DNA of 64,000 nucleotides from Eucalyptus grandis (taxonomy: Eukaryota > Streptophyta > Magnoliopsida > Myrtales > Myrtaceae), in assembly GCF_016545825.1 (NCBI RefSeq), contig NC_052617.1, forward strand, positions 2,366,001 to 2,430,000. Reading direction: 5' to 3'. The position numbers were made by a program, and so were the translations under genes. The notes under the pieces were generated by a model. That model had not been told where the DNA came from. It ran no database searches and saw nothing but the letters and a program-made list of their open reading frames with translations. Positions 33,736 through 46,206 of this stretch are shown here, piece by piece; the first letter of the stretch is position 1; the number at the start of each line of letters is the position of its first letter.

Positions 33736-36700
33736 TCAAATTTTGTGTGTTTCCTATATTGAATAGGAGATATGCAGAAAAATTAAAGGAGATATAGTCC
33801 AAGGCACCATCCTTGATTGACTATTTGCACTTCAGATTGCGTTTCACTGCTCATCCATGCAAAACAGAGCTTGAAGATCTGTCCATCGGAGAATGTGGCT
33901 CTAGGTTAATCGACATTTCCTATTTGAACTTCGGACATCACATTTTGTGGTTAGGATAATTTGCAGTTTCTTGAGACATTTGAAACGGATCTCCGATGGC
34001 TTGACAATCATCATATTAAAAAAGAGAGTAAATTTTATCGGTTGATCATAAATCTCTTAAATATTTGAGTATTATGACATTATGTTTGGGAACTACGAAA
34101 AATTGCAACGAATTCATAACCTATTATGATTTGTGAATCCATTCCTTTGTGAACTATTGAAGATCTAAGGAACTCTCTCTTTAAAGAGCCATTGTAATGT
34201 ATCCTTGGCAAAAAGAGAATTATCAATCGAGATATTTATTTAACTATAAAATATGTTCCTCCTATAGTTAATCTAAATCCATTTTTCTCGAATAGTGAAG
34301 CTATTCGGGACATGTGATCACGAAGCAATCTTCTAATTAAAGCACAAAATCTGTCAGGATTCATGGAGGCGAACATATAATTGGAAGGATCGAGAAAAAA
34401 AACCACTCCTACAGATTTTTTTAGGAGCATCTCTTGGAAGTCAAGTCTAATCTCACCCCCAAAAGCTAATCACGCGATGCAAATGCATCCAAAATCGGTT
34501 TGCAGAAACCAATGTCAAAAGACAAAAGCAAGTTCGGTTTGCGATAAGACTAGATTCAACCAAACGCCCATTAACAAATCGGGGGCGGTTCTTGTTTATT
34601 ACATCTTGGCTAAGTTAACTTCCTTTATAATGTTTCTCGGACACATTCCTAGATTTGCCTCGGAATTTGTTTGACGGTCCGCGCAAAGGGACACCCGTAA
34701 AAGCCCCGCCCTTGCATGTGTCCATCTAACCCACCTTTGGACTTAAAAAGAAGAGGGAGAGGGGAGGGAGGGGGGGGAACACATCAAGGACCACTCCGGG
34801 GGGGATTCTCCATTTAAAATTCGCACTCTCCCTTAAGGTTTCGCGATGAATGCTCAATCCAATTCTCGAGCTTTAATTGCTAAGAAAGATTAAAAAGAGA
34901 GAATGGCCGCCGCGAATGGCGGGGCAGCTGCTGCCATCTCGTCTGGTGGGAGTCAAAAGCTGCTGCCTTTTTGACTGTTTTCGACGACGGCACTTGGCAC
35001 AGAAGTGGGAATCGCAATTGTATAGAGAGTTTTTCCGCTTCATTAATGTCCGTGTCGTCGTCGACATTTTATTTTATCTTTTACCTTCGTCCTGCTCCAT
35101 GTCTTTGAGATCGACTGTTGACCCACCCCTTTGGCGCTTTCCATTATATTGGACTTTTCCAATATGGAAAAATATGATGAGGGAAATAGGAAAAAAATTG
35201 CACTTCTTATATCTTGAGATTTAACCTCTTCTATTTTACTTTGCAAGGTCTATATTTCCTATGCCAATTTAATATTGAAAGGTCAAGACATCATTAGACC
35301 TATTAGCGAGCGGGAGGGTTCTCATGGCTTCATATACAAGTGGAGACTTTGCCCTTAAATGGGTGCACAAATCAGATCGAGTCCTCACAGAGCGATCTAC
35401 ATTAAAGTGCCACTGAGAATGCAAAACTTAGAATCCAAAAAGCACGAGCAAGAACTTCTTTCCATTGGTTAAGAGGAATCTGCCACATTTTAGGTTTCAT
35501 CATTTCAATTAACCGAAATTCATTGAAAACTATACATGCGTGCAGGATTCGGGGTTAAAATTTAATGTAACTCGTGCAAGGACATCATCATGGGGGGCCT
35601 CAATGAATTCACTAATATCAGTGATTCTAGTCTTAGACAAAAAGATCGGTTGGTTTTCACAAGTTTTGATACGACTCAACACCTTCATGAAATTAACATT
35701 TAAAATCCAAAAGTGATGTGAATTTATGGGAATTAAAAAATATTTATTTTGATGCGTTTAATCTAATAATGACATGATGTGAGGCAATCCAAATTTTGAA
35801 AAACAATAATAAAACAAAATAAATCAGAATCGACTCATTTGTTCCTTTTGTCGGTAATTCATTTGTTAACTAGAAAATGCTTTAGGAATTCCTTTAGGTC
35901 CAAAAAATAATAATAAAAGAGCAAAAGAAAAGAAGAGGGAAAGACCCCAGAAAAAAAGAAAGTAAAACCTAAATCGCCTCATAAAGGCCGCCACGTAATT
36001 TAAAATGAATTGTCAGATAATTAATAAACTATGTAATTAATAAAAAATACAGCGGTGAAAACGGATGAAAATCTCTTTTTCAAACTTTTTCCATTGAGTT
36101 GTCCTTGTTGCGTGCTTCTTTGTGCTCTGTGCTTTTAGTTTTTGGTAGCGTATTTCAACGTAAAAAGCGAAAGTAAAGATTTCTGATAAGGTGCGGAAAT
36201 GTCATCATCGATCAAACGGAAAAGAGAGAGTAATTTCGGTGGATGTACGTACTGTATGCTTTGCTTTTATAAAAAAATATCACAAAAATCTTAAGCTACA
36301 TCCACCGCGACATCAATATCCAAATTCATTTATCACCAAGACCTCCAAGTTTATATTAATGTGATAAAAATACCATCAATTTACTATAAAAAGTACCCCA
36401 ACTTTATACTGGTATGACGAAAATAATTTTTGGTGCTAGAGGATTTTGGTATCACAATTGATATAATTTAGAATTTTTTGACAGCAACACAACATAAAAA
36501 TGGTAGAGTTTAGGATTTTGATGGTATTAACCCATACTTTTATTAAATGAAAGAAATAAAGTATGGATGGCTTAACGTGAAAAGAGGTTTTTCTGCTAGA
36601 ATTTAACAAGATGATAGAGTGTGAAGAAAATTCATATCAACTTCTATCTTCTCTTGATTCAAGAATTAAACTATTAGTAAATATCTTTGAAGTTTACCTA

Positions 36701-39700
36701 AATTCTATTATCTTGAAACTCTTCAAAAGGCTCTCTCGTTTGACTTTACAATGCTTTGAGTTTCCATCGTGTCCAAGGGTGATGTTGAAATGCTGACTTA
36801 ACGAACTACCTAACAGGCCAAACAAATGGAAAATTCAAATGATGGGGCCTCCCCCCAACATTAGTAAAAGCCTTACCTACTTACTGGCCTCGTTTAAGGT
36901 CGAAGGTTCTCAGTCTTGGTTCCTTTGGGGATAATTAAATGAAGGTTGAAGTCACGGTACGACACTCCAAAGCCCTTTGTCAAACTAATAAGATGGTCCG
37001 GTTTCCCATTTCAACTCGTCGGATCAAGTCAATGCATATGCTGAAAGAATTGCCGACCTGGCTAACCGATTCGCGCCCTTAAAATTCAACCTTTCATATC
37101 CAACTAATTCAGCCTTCAAAGACATTTTCTAGAAAGGACTGACCAGCTCGAATCGAGCTCCGTTTCTTCTGGTTTGCGGAATAGATAACTCTAGGCATTG
37201 ACATGAAATGGAAGCTGAATCTCGAAAAAGTTACGCTGATCAAGTAAGAAAACAAGGGATAATGATGACAAGTTAGAACGCTTTTGAGTTATGACATGGT
37301 ACGAAATGAAATGGGGGAGGAGGTCCACTGTGCTTTTGGGGGGATGTAATGCTGGGTTTGGGAACCAGATTCTGTCCGATCGACCTGCCAGGGGGGCGCA
37401 CACTCCATGCGTGAGTACTATAATGGTGAAACAACACGACCCACGGCTCTCTCTCTCTCTCTCTACGGCATTCGATCCAAGAAACATCATAACGACGATC
37501 CGAAACAAGACTTGTCAGATTCTCTTCCTTCCCCCGTTCGGATCGTGGACCACCCGGAGCAGGATGTGGTCTCTTCGATCCGGGCATTCGATGGGGGCCT
37601 CGCTGGGCCTAGGCTCATCATCCTCTTCTCTTAACTGAAAACCCTTGCGCAGTCCCCATCTCAGATAAATGCCAAATGCGCAATTCCTCCTCCCTCCCTC
37701 CCTTTTTACAGCAATTATTGCGAAAGCCTGCTGCGTCGATCTCCTTTGTGTGTTGCTCTTGCAGGGGCGTTATGAATGTGTTGTTTTCTGCAGTGAGAGG
37801 GCAAAAGGGTTTTCACTCTCGGTCGGGTCGCGTTGCTTGCCATGCGATGGGTAATATCTTAAGGTGGTGGTCCTCTTCGGAATGATTGCAAGAGGCCAAG
37901 GTCCCAACAACATTCCGGTCTCGCAATTCATGTAGTGGTACTATGTAGCGTATGTACCACCCCCTGTCGAGCTTCTGGCATTTTGCCTGCAGGGCTTTTA
38001 ATGGCGAGTTGGCTGGTTTGCGAGAGATGGGGGTCGATATTTTCAGGGTTTCTTTTGTTTTTGTTTTGCGCGCGGACGTCCTCGTTCTTGGAAGAGTTCT
38101 CCACTGCCGAAAGAAATATGATAATGTACTTTCGTCTTAACACTTGAGATTCCTTTCCAAGGGTCGGAATGAACTGAACAGAAACATGCTTTGCTCGGTC
38201 GCGTTTCAGTGTGTCTTGATCCGTCTGCACGCAGCTTTTGAGGTTGGTTCTTGGCGATTTAAGCTCTGTATTCTCTTGCTTCCGAGTCCACCGCAAAGCA
38301 TGCGTATTTGACTAATGCTCTCTAGATTGTAGGTCTTAAGATTAGTGATGGTATGAACGCGCGGGAACATGAAACCCGTTTCAACAGCATCTAAACATCA
38401 AAACATGAATGAATCCGACCTGGCTCGATTTTTTCCACGACGATGTAAATATCAACTTAGAGTTGACAGACCGGGACCATGAATCTTCTCTAAAGAAAAT
38501 CGACTAACATGCTCCAACTTTTCCGCTTCAGTTCGTATGAAGTAGATGTGCATACATCGCGCGGGGGTTGGGGGTACCTCAATTGTACATTGTCCTGTCA
38601 CGGCCTTACTGGGCCTCGTGTCCCTACTACTGAGGCCCATTATGTTGGCAACGCCTGACCCGTTTAGAAGTCCGGGTGGAGAGGACGGATGCTGGCCCGG
38701 CCCATTGTCTCTTCCTTGTTTCCTCGATCCTTAGCTCGCAAACGGGGAAACGATTCGTGCTGTTGTTTTGAGCGCTATTATGTCCCAGCAACAAGTGACA
38801 AGCCGATGGACATGGCTCGACTATTTCGGGCGAGTTCGAACTTGAGCGTCCTACACAATTATTAAATTGAATTTAGACCATTGCGTTTTGTTTCGGAAAT
38901 TTGAGAACATGAGAGGATTGAAAAGCCGGAAGATTTTAAAATCTTTTGTGGGTATAATAACCAGAAAATTTCAAAATCTGGTGTGTTTTCCTCTCAATTA
39001 TAGGACTGAAGATGGCGGGCGCCACGCAGTCCCACGGGAGCTCAGGCAATGTGATGTGGTTCGCTTGAAGGCCCCAGCTACCGTGCCGTAGTCGCCTAAG
39101 AGAGGCAACCCCTGCGAGGTGGTTGCAGCTTCTGTAGTAGGGGGCACTGGCAGTGGTGTCGTCGCTTCAGCTTCCGAAATTTTTGCTTTCTGTTTTTTGT
39201 CTTTTTTTTTTTTTTTGTCTTTTGTTTTTTGTTTTTTTTTCTGAAAGAGCTTGTTTATCCGAGTTGAGTTGAATGATGTATCTTTCACGCCTCTGGGCTC
39301 CTAATAACTTACTCTCTGTTGCTCTTTTTCAAATTTATCCGGGTTTCTCCTATTCAACATAAACTATCAAATGTAGAATATATGATGATTTTTATTCTAT
39401 GGACCCTTTTATTGAGGTGACCAAATGTCATTGCTCATCGTTCGCTTTTGATAAGCGAAGTGAGATGAAATGGGAATAGAATTGGCAATCGTGTTCCTCA
39501 AGCGCTATAACGGCAGGTTTTCCTTGCATTCTCTCTTGCTAAGCCATGCTAATGCCAGAGAACTGCAAAATTTGACGGCTGAAAATTTTCAGAAGCCTTC
39601 TGAATGATATAAGACTTATATTCCATCCTGAAATTACTATCTTTCAATCACTGTCATGATCAACCAGAAAGTTATTATGTCTGCGATCCCCTTTAAGCCA

Positions 39701-39875
39701 CCGGAAATGCAGAAGACCAATCAAAAAGTGGCACCACGTCAGACGAAAGTCGCGTAACTTTTTATCTCAATTAAAAGGCCACTTTTCTGTTATGCAACTT
39801 AATGCCAAGTACTTCCTCCATACATCAGAAGAACTACAGGCTTCGAGAAATTGTTGATGCTGGAGAAGAAACCAT
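33736..39875. other. gene-poor region, nothing recognised
   Basis: No supported gene. A minus-strand frame at 34236-34430 (64 codons) may be more decayed viral or transposon sequence, but I cannot name it. GC-richer, promoter-like stretches with CT runs occur at 34730-35130 and 37320-37860. Neither leads into a recognisable coding exon. Long homopolymer T tracts occur at 39195-39240. The end (39780-39875) is the 3' flank of the esterase gene. Confidence 0.5.
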
Positions 39876-41517
39876 TCACTGAGAAGCGGGAAAGGCATCG
39901 GCCAACATGGAACCGAGGCGAACCTGACTGGTGGTGGTGAGGTGAAGATGATCCGTCTTCAGGTCCAGGCCCTTTGCGTCCACGTACTTCACATTGGGCA
40001 GCGTTATGCCAAGCTGCGCGCTCCTCACCGTGTCCACGAATTTCCCTTCTCCTGATGCAAGGGCCACCTGAGATCAAAACACCAAAACACATACTAATGT
40101 CAAGGGTGACGAAGCTAGTAAAAACGTTATTCTGTGTTGCTCGCGAAGGGCTGCCTTGTCGATAGATCAATCAAGTTCAATCATTAGGAGGATGGTGGAG
40201 CAATCGATTGTCTTAACATAATTTCGAGACTGATAGCATATGTTAAGGGCTTGAATCGTAGTACTCTCCTATTTGAGAATTCTGTCCATCGCTCCTACTT
40301 CATTGAGACAATGGGAAGTTAATGAAGTGCAATTCAAAGCTTGTGTCAAGATCGTCTGAATCCCATAGGCTTAGTTCCAAGGTCCTGAGATTGACCCTTT
40401 TAGACTTTGGCAGCTTCTTGGGAATTTGGATAGTGGCTGCTGTCTATTACTATTAAATATAAAAGGTCTTCCACAGGTAATATGACCGGTGGTTAAGATA
40501 ATTCAAATTTCAAACTAGAATTCTAGATGATCATACAACTTAATATGATTAGCCTTACCTAGGCTAATTTGCGACATTCATATATTGGACCGGAATTATT
40601 TTTACACATACGATGCCTCCAAAAAACCATAATCACTAAATTTAAAAGTGAAGCCTCGATCATGATTAAGTAATTGATTTCTCCATATCCTAAGATGTGA
40701 AACATGTTTTTGTGACATGAGTAACACCTTGCTTTTGGTTGATTATCAGCAAAAGGACGCTATAGCATACTTGAGTAACCAAAGATATATGCAACATTCC
40801 GTAGAAGAGAATCTAATCACATCGAAAACTTTAAGATTAAAAGAACCAACATGAAAACATGACCGTTGATCGTTACAATAGAAAGATGATGAACAAGCTC
40901 TAATTAAATTTTACCTGGATTATGAGAAGAGAAGGGCTGTTAAGATCGGTGCGAATGTCCCCGATGAGCTTCTCCATGTTGGTCCTGTACGCCTCAGCCT
41001 CCGCCTGAACCACCGTGTCGCTTTCCCTTGATACCAAAGCAACGCCCTTATGGTGCCCCCGCTCTTTACGGCCGCTGTGGCTCGACTCACCATCTGGTTG
41101 TACAAGGGGGTCCCGCGGGCCCACTGCGCGATCTTGGTCCCGCCGACAGCGCAGGGCACGAGCCCCACCACCCCGAGCTTGGGGTCTTTGGATTTGATGG
41201 CGTTGGCGAAACTCATCCCAGGGCCGACCCACAGACACGATCCACGTCGATGTCCGCGTGGAGCGGTTCCGCTGCCTCAGACCAGGTGAGCTGGGCGCTG
41301 AGCCGAGTATGGACGGGTTGGGCCTGCACTGCGGCGGCACGAAGCCGTTCCACTTGTCGTTCTCGACACCGCCTCGCCCAGCCATGTTGCTCTGGCCGGC
41401 GAGGATGAATATGTCCTGAGGGAGCGTGTCTCCTGAGCTCGGACGGAGGAGGAGGGCCAGGAGGACGGAGAGCAGAGAGTAAAAGATTGGGATCGTCATT
41501 GTGCTAGGAAGCGACAA
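39876..41517 (-). CDS. SGNH/SASA-domain carbohydrate esterase (At4g34215-like), two exons, frameshifted in this assembly
   Basis: A plant carbohydrate (acetyl) esterase of the sialate-O-acetylesterase-like fold. Exon 1 is 41517-40915, a GT-AG intron runs 40914-40068, and exon 2 is 40067-39876 (joined Gln|Val in phase 0). The corrected product is about 265 residues, matching the family at about 260. It starts with a short hydrophobic leader (a second Met at 41499 is the alternative start), suggesting secretion. Block I is DIFILAGQSNMAGRGG with the nucleophile Ser. Then come 'MSFANAIKSKDPKLGVVGLVPC', 'GGTKIAQW', 'LLWYQG' + ESD, and the Asp...His dyad in exon 2 (DHLHLTT). Three single-base losses break exon 1 (at 41305, 41228-41230 and 41025-41027, each in a G/C run). 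Together they restore the original frame, so an assembly artefact is likely. A TATA box sits just upstream. Confidence 0.88.
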
Positions 41518-41559
41518 TGAAAGAGATTGATTTTCGACTGGAGAAGAGATGAGAAAGAT

Positions 41560-41567
41560 CTTTTATA
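41560..41567 (-). promoter_or_regulatory. TATA box of the esterase gene
   Basis: 'TATAAAAG' on the minus strand, about 43 bases upstream of the ATG at 41517. The implied transcription start is near 41530-41540, giving a very short leader. Confidence 0.6.
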
Positions 41568-42946
41568 GTGTGTCCGAACCGGAGTAGGGTTTGGCCGTAA
41601 TGGCTATAACATGGTTGACGTAAAAGTGGGGAATGTCCTAGATTATGCTGTCCCCAATAAATGTGGCTGTTTAAGGAAACAAAACTGGTGCCAGCTCTGT
41701 TTCGAGCAACGAAGGCTTGCTTGTTTTAGGAAAGAATATCAGAATGCCGTCCCCAATAAATGTGGTTGATTTGCTAAAGTATTATTTCCTCACTGACTGG
41801 CCCGGATGGAATTCGGTAAAAAGGGAGTAATTACCGGAAAGATTCTGATAAGTTTATTCATTTCAAGGTGGCGGGGGAGATAGAATTAATCGCAACGTTC
41901 CAACTTTATCTGAATTCTATATTCTGGTCTCGTGGAAAATCATTGGTTAGCGTTCAACTTGAGTTTGCTAGAACCATGGCGTTTAATTCGTTCCATCATG
42001 CGATTATGGGCTGAGGACAAATGATGTTCGTACAGGCTTGCGTTGGAAGTGAGGAGACCGTATTCGACCGGTGAATCCCGATATAATCTAAGTCAGCAAC
42101 GGATATAGCCTTTCTAACTAGTGTGTCAATGGCCAGAGAAATCGTACATTAGTACCCTCTGCCGGTCACGAACTGTTGGTACGATAACACTCGCGAGTCG
42201 AGTGTGAGAAAAGAGTCAACTCCCATATGACTCTCAAACATGTCCTTACACACACACACACACACACGTGTATATATATATATATATTTATATGTATGTA
42301 TGTATAGGTGTGTGTTCATACGGACTGGTTTTCGTCATGCAATGCCCCCGCTTTAAAATTGATCGGCATCGTGTTGATTGTACCTTTAGCGTCTGTTGTG
42401 ATTTTGAAAATGTGCATTGGTTGATACATAAATATGTAGGGATCATACGAAATTGGAGCCACTGAAGGCTCGATATCATGTATCTATCGCGATTTCGTGG
42501 GGAAGTTGATGAATAGAGTGGCGAGATCAGTGGCGTTGTCGCTTGCCTTGGTGGTGGAAGCTTTTTGCCTTAAGCTCTCTGGCTTCTTGATGGCCGTGAC
42601 TTAGTCAATGCCTTGCGGAGTTTAAATCAATTCATGTGAGAAGCATGATCTTATCTTGAAATGCTAAGATATGTAATTGTCATTCTCAAATATCCGTATA
42701 ACCCATTGTCTTAGAGAGGCCAATTTAATGACGGATTGGGTTGCTAAAGTCTATTAGAGAGACTCTTCACCTCCGAATTGAGCTTTGTCCCCTCCCTATC
42801 CCTTTTGGGAGCTCTTATGTACTAAAGCACATATATTGGGCTCTACTATCTTTCCTAGTGATGAAATATTTCAATTCTTGACAAAAAATGAAATAAAAAA
42901 TCACACGTATTACTAATGATCGATTACCCATTAGAGAAACTGAGAA
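41568..42946. other. intergenic between esterase and P450 region
   Basis: No gene. Two copies of 'gccgtccccaataaatgtgg'-type phrase (about 41650 and 41748) lie upstream of the esterase. A compound AC/TA microsatellite is at 42248-42290. A segment at 42140-42230 is a diverged relative of 43330-43410. Confidence 0.5.
42248..42290. repeat. compound (AC)n-(TA)n microsatellite
   Basis: About ten AC units followed by a short GTG spacer and a TA run, read directly. Confidence 0.9.
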
Positions 42947-43127
42947 ATGCCACTTGATCTAACAACGCACCCAATAGATTGTTAGCCACAAAGATTAATT
43001 TATGGAGAAATCAATTTGTTGTACTTTTAATGATGCCACTTGATCTAATCACGCACTCAATAGATTGTTAGCTACAAAGATTGAATTATGGAGAAATCAA
43101 TTTGTTGTGCTTTTATTTTGCTCTTCT
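42947..43127 (+). repeat. tandem copies of the P450 5' leader
   Basis: Two head-to-tail units with a period of 86 bases (42947-43032 and 43033-43118), each reading 'atgccacttgatctaa...gcac.caatagattgttag'. They match the DNA just upstream of the P450 (45929-46029: 'atgccccacttgaaccc', 'gcacccaattgattgctag', 'ccacaaagat', 'ttttgctcttc'). They are therefore duplicated pieces of the P450 promoter/leader without a gene attached. Confidence 0.7.
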
Positions 43128-44336
43128 CGGATTTGGGGATAATTACCAAAAAGGTTATAAACCTATTGTGTGTATGCTGATTTAGTCATAAACTTTTTAA
43201 TTTGGCTAATTTAGTTTTAAGTCTTTTGATAATTTATCAATGTAATCATTCCGGCCATTTTTGATCAAAAGTTGTTGACAAAGACATTAGCTATCTTACA
43301 TATGCTACGGTTTGCACTGTTGTAGATAGAGAAATAGATATTAGTACACTCTACTAGTTGTGAATAGTATGTAAACACTCTTGAGTGAGTGTGAGAATTG
43401 GTACAAAATATGAGGAATCCTTTTATCTTTCTATTCTCTTCCCTTCTAATTCTCAAAGGAGTCTTGTTTTGTTGAACATTGAGAGATAAAAGAAGCTATT
43501 ACAATTGACGGAAATATTAGGCCCATTAAAGGCACGAAGATAGAGGGTAAGTTGTCAAGTATTGTCATAGAATCGGTACCTCGATTTAATAGTTATTCAT
43601 GTAATTGTTATTAATATATATATATATAATAAGTGCAAGAAATGAATAATTAAATATATAAGATTTATTCTTCTTTATCTTCCTACACGAAAAAAGAATG
43701 AGTGTACTTAAGGCTTCACTTGACTTAATAAGTGAATTTTAATTCAAAGGGAAAAAAACGTGAAACTTATATAACTCACTCAAAACACCCTTTAAAGGAT
43801 TATGTGGTTTGATTCGGTCATTTATGAACCTTTAGGTAGTATCTTATTCAATATTTGTTCAATTACTCTTTTACTTGCGAATGCAATTTAAGCATTAGGT
43901 TCGGCAATAATGATATCCCCCAATATTCCAAAACCAGCAATCGCCCGTTAGAAATAGGAGGTGTTACCAAATTGAGTTGAGTGGATTTTCATGGGCATAA
44001 ATTATTTTTTATGCATACAAAAGGATTGATACATAGAAAATCTTTTATGGGATTAATAATTATATAAAACGATAGATATTTTAGCTCTTTGTGTTAAGCT
44101 TGAGCTTCATTCTTGTATACGTGCTTCTTCGAAAGCATACACCAAGATTGAAGGTTAAGATTTTACGTAGGACGGCCATGTCCATGTCAATGAATCTTGG
44201 TTCAAATTTGGCTAAAAAGATTATATTGGCAAGTCATTGAAGAATTTGGATTAAATTGATCAAATCAAAAAGTTTAAGACTGAATAATATCCGCACAACA
44301 TATTTATAATTTTTTAGTAATTTTTCCTCAAATTCG
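43128..44336. mobile_element. candidate TIR DNA transposon, about 1.2 kb
   Basis: The left end (43128-43290) and the reverse complement of the right end (44170-44336) align as long imperfect inverted repeats. 'cggatttgggg' pairs with 'cgaatttgagg', followed by 'attaccaaaaa.gttataaac.t.ttgtg' and 'agt.ataaactttttaatttg.c'. The interior has no transposase, so it is non-autonomous. The left end abuts a P450-leader fragment. Part of the interior (43405-43700) recurs at 50640-51040. Superfamily unassigned; no clean target duplication seen. Confidence 0.5.
43405..43700 (+). repeat. direct repeat, copy 1 (partner at 50640-51040)
   Basis: Shares with 50640-51040 the ordered phrases 'aatatgaggaatc', 'cttttatcttt', 'aaaggagtcttg', 'tgttgaacattgagaga', 'ggcccatta', 'agagggtaagttgt', a TA run and 'aataagtg...aatggataattaaata'. 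Both are in the same orientation, 7.2 kb apart. Confidence 0.7.
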
Positions 44337-45597
44337 TACATGTGAAGAAGAAGACTACTCCTTATCAACGGAGACTCAAAGCATGGGAGTGAAAAAGCCC
44401 ACTCATTTATATCAGGATTTCTTTAATTTATTTTATGGACACTCTTGTGAGTGCCCGTAAAGTTGAGATAAAGAACTTCCGCATCCATTCCCCCCATGGG
44501 AACCATTAGAATATTATGGGCCGGCTTTGGGTCCGCCCATCATAGGCGGATTCGAAACGGACCAAGTTCTAACGAATCCCACTTGTACCTGATTGGCTTG
44601 ACTTAATCTTAATTTTTTTTAAGGTCGGAAATAACTTTTTTCTTTCAAAGTGCATTACTAGTAAAAAGTTTCTAAACATAAAATATCCTAAAGGAGTTGG
44701 GGAGGCTTACATAGTCAATTATGAGTCAATTATGAGGAAGGATTCCTTTTTGGTGGGCTTTCTTAATCCAATCTACTAGGTGGTTGGCTTATCGGGGACA
44801 ATGGGCTATTGTGACTCCTTTTAACTAGGCTAAGGAGCTTTTGCATTCCTTGTGAGGTTTCAAAGAGCCCATGGACTTTGGTTTGCGCCTGGTAAGAGCT
44901 CCATCATCGTGGTATCAGTTAACATCTCCATACGCTGATCAATTAAATGCTTTAGTTCAGCATCTTCGATTAGACATAACAAAGTCTCTTTCACTGCTAG
45001 GTTTCCATGCCGAGGGCTAAGAAGGCTTGCGCTCTTTTTTACAAATCCAGTGATGAGCGTACCATGTGAACTGCAGCACGCTCCAGTCAATCCATCCATA
45101 TTCAAAGCCCCCATATAAGTACAAAAATTGTTGCAGATCAATTTATACAAGCAATTTTGATCATGCAACCTGGAGAGTACACATACATTAAACTTTCTAT
45201 GCACCGATTAAGGATACAAAAGATTATGATTAAACAATCTCATTGTACCTTGAACTCAATTTATCACATCAAAAAGAGTCTCAATTCCCTCGTAAAAGCA
45301 CACTTGACTCTTATTTGCATTCGCAATTAGATCATAACCATTTAAAGTAGAATACATGTGTCCATGTAAATCCAAGTTGGCCCTCTTTCCTACTTGAATC
45401 TCTTGATCTGAGACGAGTCACATTCTTAACATGCACGGAAGGCCGTGCGATTCTTAGCCGGAGGAAACATGCAAAAGTAGAGGTCCCTATATCAAGACTT
45501 CGAAATACGGTTGAAAGTTCTAACATCTTTAAAAGTCTCACATTAGCCCTTGGTGACACGTGTTGCCTCCTACGCTGACTAGGCCGCTTATGCCAGC
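44337..45597. other. intergenic with one unassigned open frame
   Basis: Contains a 114-codon minus-strand frame (44860-45204), described separately. The rest is non-coding and I recognise nothing in it. Confidence 0.4.
44860..45204 (-). other. unassigned open frame, possible exon fragment
   Basis: The C-terminal two-thirds ('LITGFVKKSASLLSPRHG', 'LAVKETLLCLIEDAELKHL') read like real amphipathic-helical protein. A 'ctgcag' splice-acceptor-like site precedes it near 45073, suggesting a final exon of about 70 codons ending at 44860. I do not recognise the family and saw no partner exon upstream (higher coordinates). It could be a gene fragment or chance. Confidence 0.2.
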
Positions 45598-45760
45598 ATC
45601 TTCTTCTTCACTTACAGATTTGGCCCGAACTCATATAATTGACAAAATATTCTACAGACCTCCGAAAAAGCGGATGACATGTCATTGGAAAACTTAGTCT
45701 GAATTTTTTTTAATGGCATAATTTAAACAGTATAATATAAGCCTTGGCACTTCTTTCTTG
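45598..45760 (+). repeat. P450 upstream segment, duplicated at 63705-63870
   Basis: About 165 bases ('cttcttcacttacagatttg', 'atattctacagacctcc', 'gtcattggaaaacttag', 'aacagtataatataag') recur with only scattered changes at 63705-63870 in the same orientation, 18 kb away. It lies 450 bases upstream of the P450 start, probably part of its distal promoter. Confidence 0.8.
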
Positions 45761-46145
45761 GAATTAGGTAGCGAATTATTGAACGACAGCGCCCGAGAAA
45801 CAATCAACGCTCAGCTTCAATATCAGCCACGGGTTTTGATGGTAGCGGGAGCCATACCTTTCGCTCCCGTGATAAGACTATGACCCAAACACAAAAGCAG
45901 AAAACGTCAAAGGTTTCACGGCCAATTTATGCCCCACTTGAACCCAACGAATGCACCCAATTGATTGCTAGCCACAAAGATGAACCTGTGGAGATATCAG
46001 TTTTCTGTGCTCATCTCTTTTGCTCTTCCAGAAAACAACTCCACCCATACCAGAATCTTTTCCTTTTTTCCCTGATTTTATGCGCACGCTGGTGGGTGCC
46101 TATACCAAAATCAAGACCCGCAACACCTTGCGTCTCTGTACCCAT

Positions 46146-46148
<3 letters not shown>

Positions 46149-46177
<29 letters not shown>

Positions 46178-46179
46178 CA
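46149..46179. repeat. (CT)n in the P450 5' leader
   Basis: A CT run about 20-50 bases upstream of the P450 start codons. Pyrimidine-rich leaders of this kind are common in plant genes. Confidence 0.85.
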
Positions 46180-46206
46180 CAAGGCGGCCTCCAACAGATG
46201 TTGTCC

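Noticed and set aside
33512..33802. Open frames spanning the N gap on both strands
   Set aside because: They read through 100 N; only the minus-strand part left of the gap has a recognisable motif.
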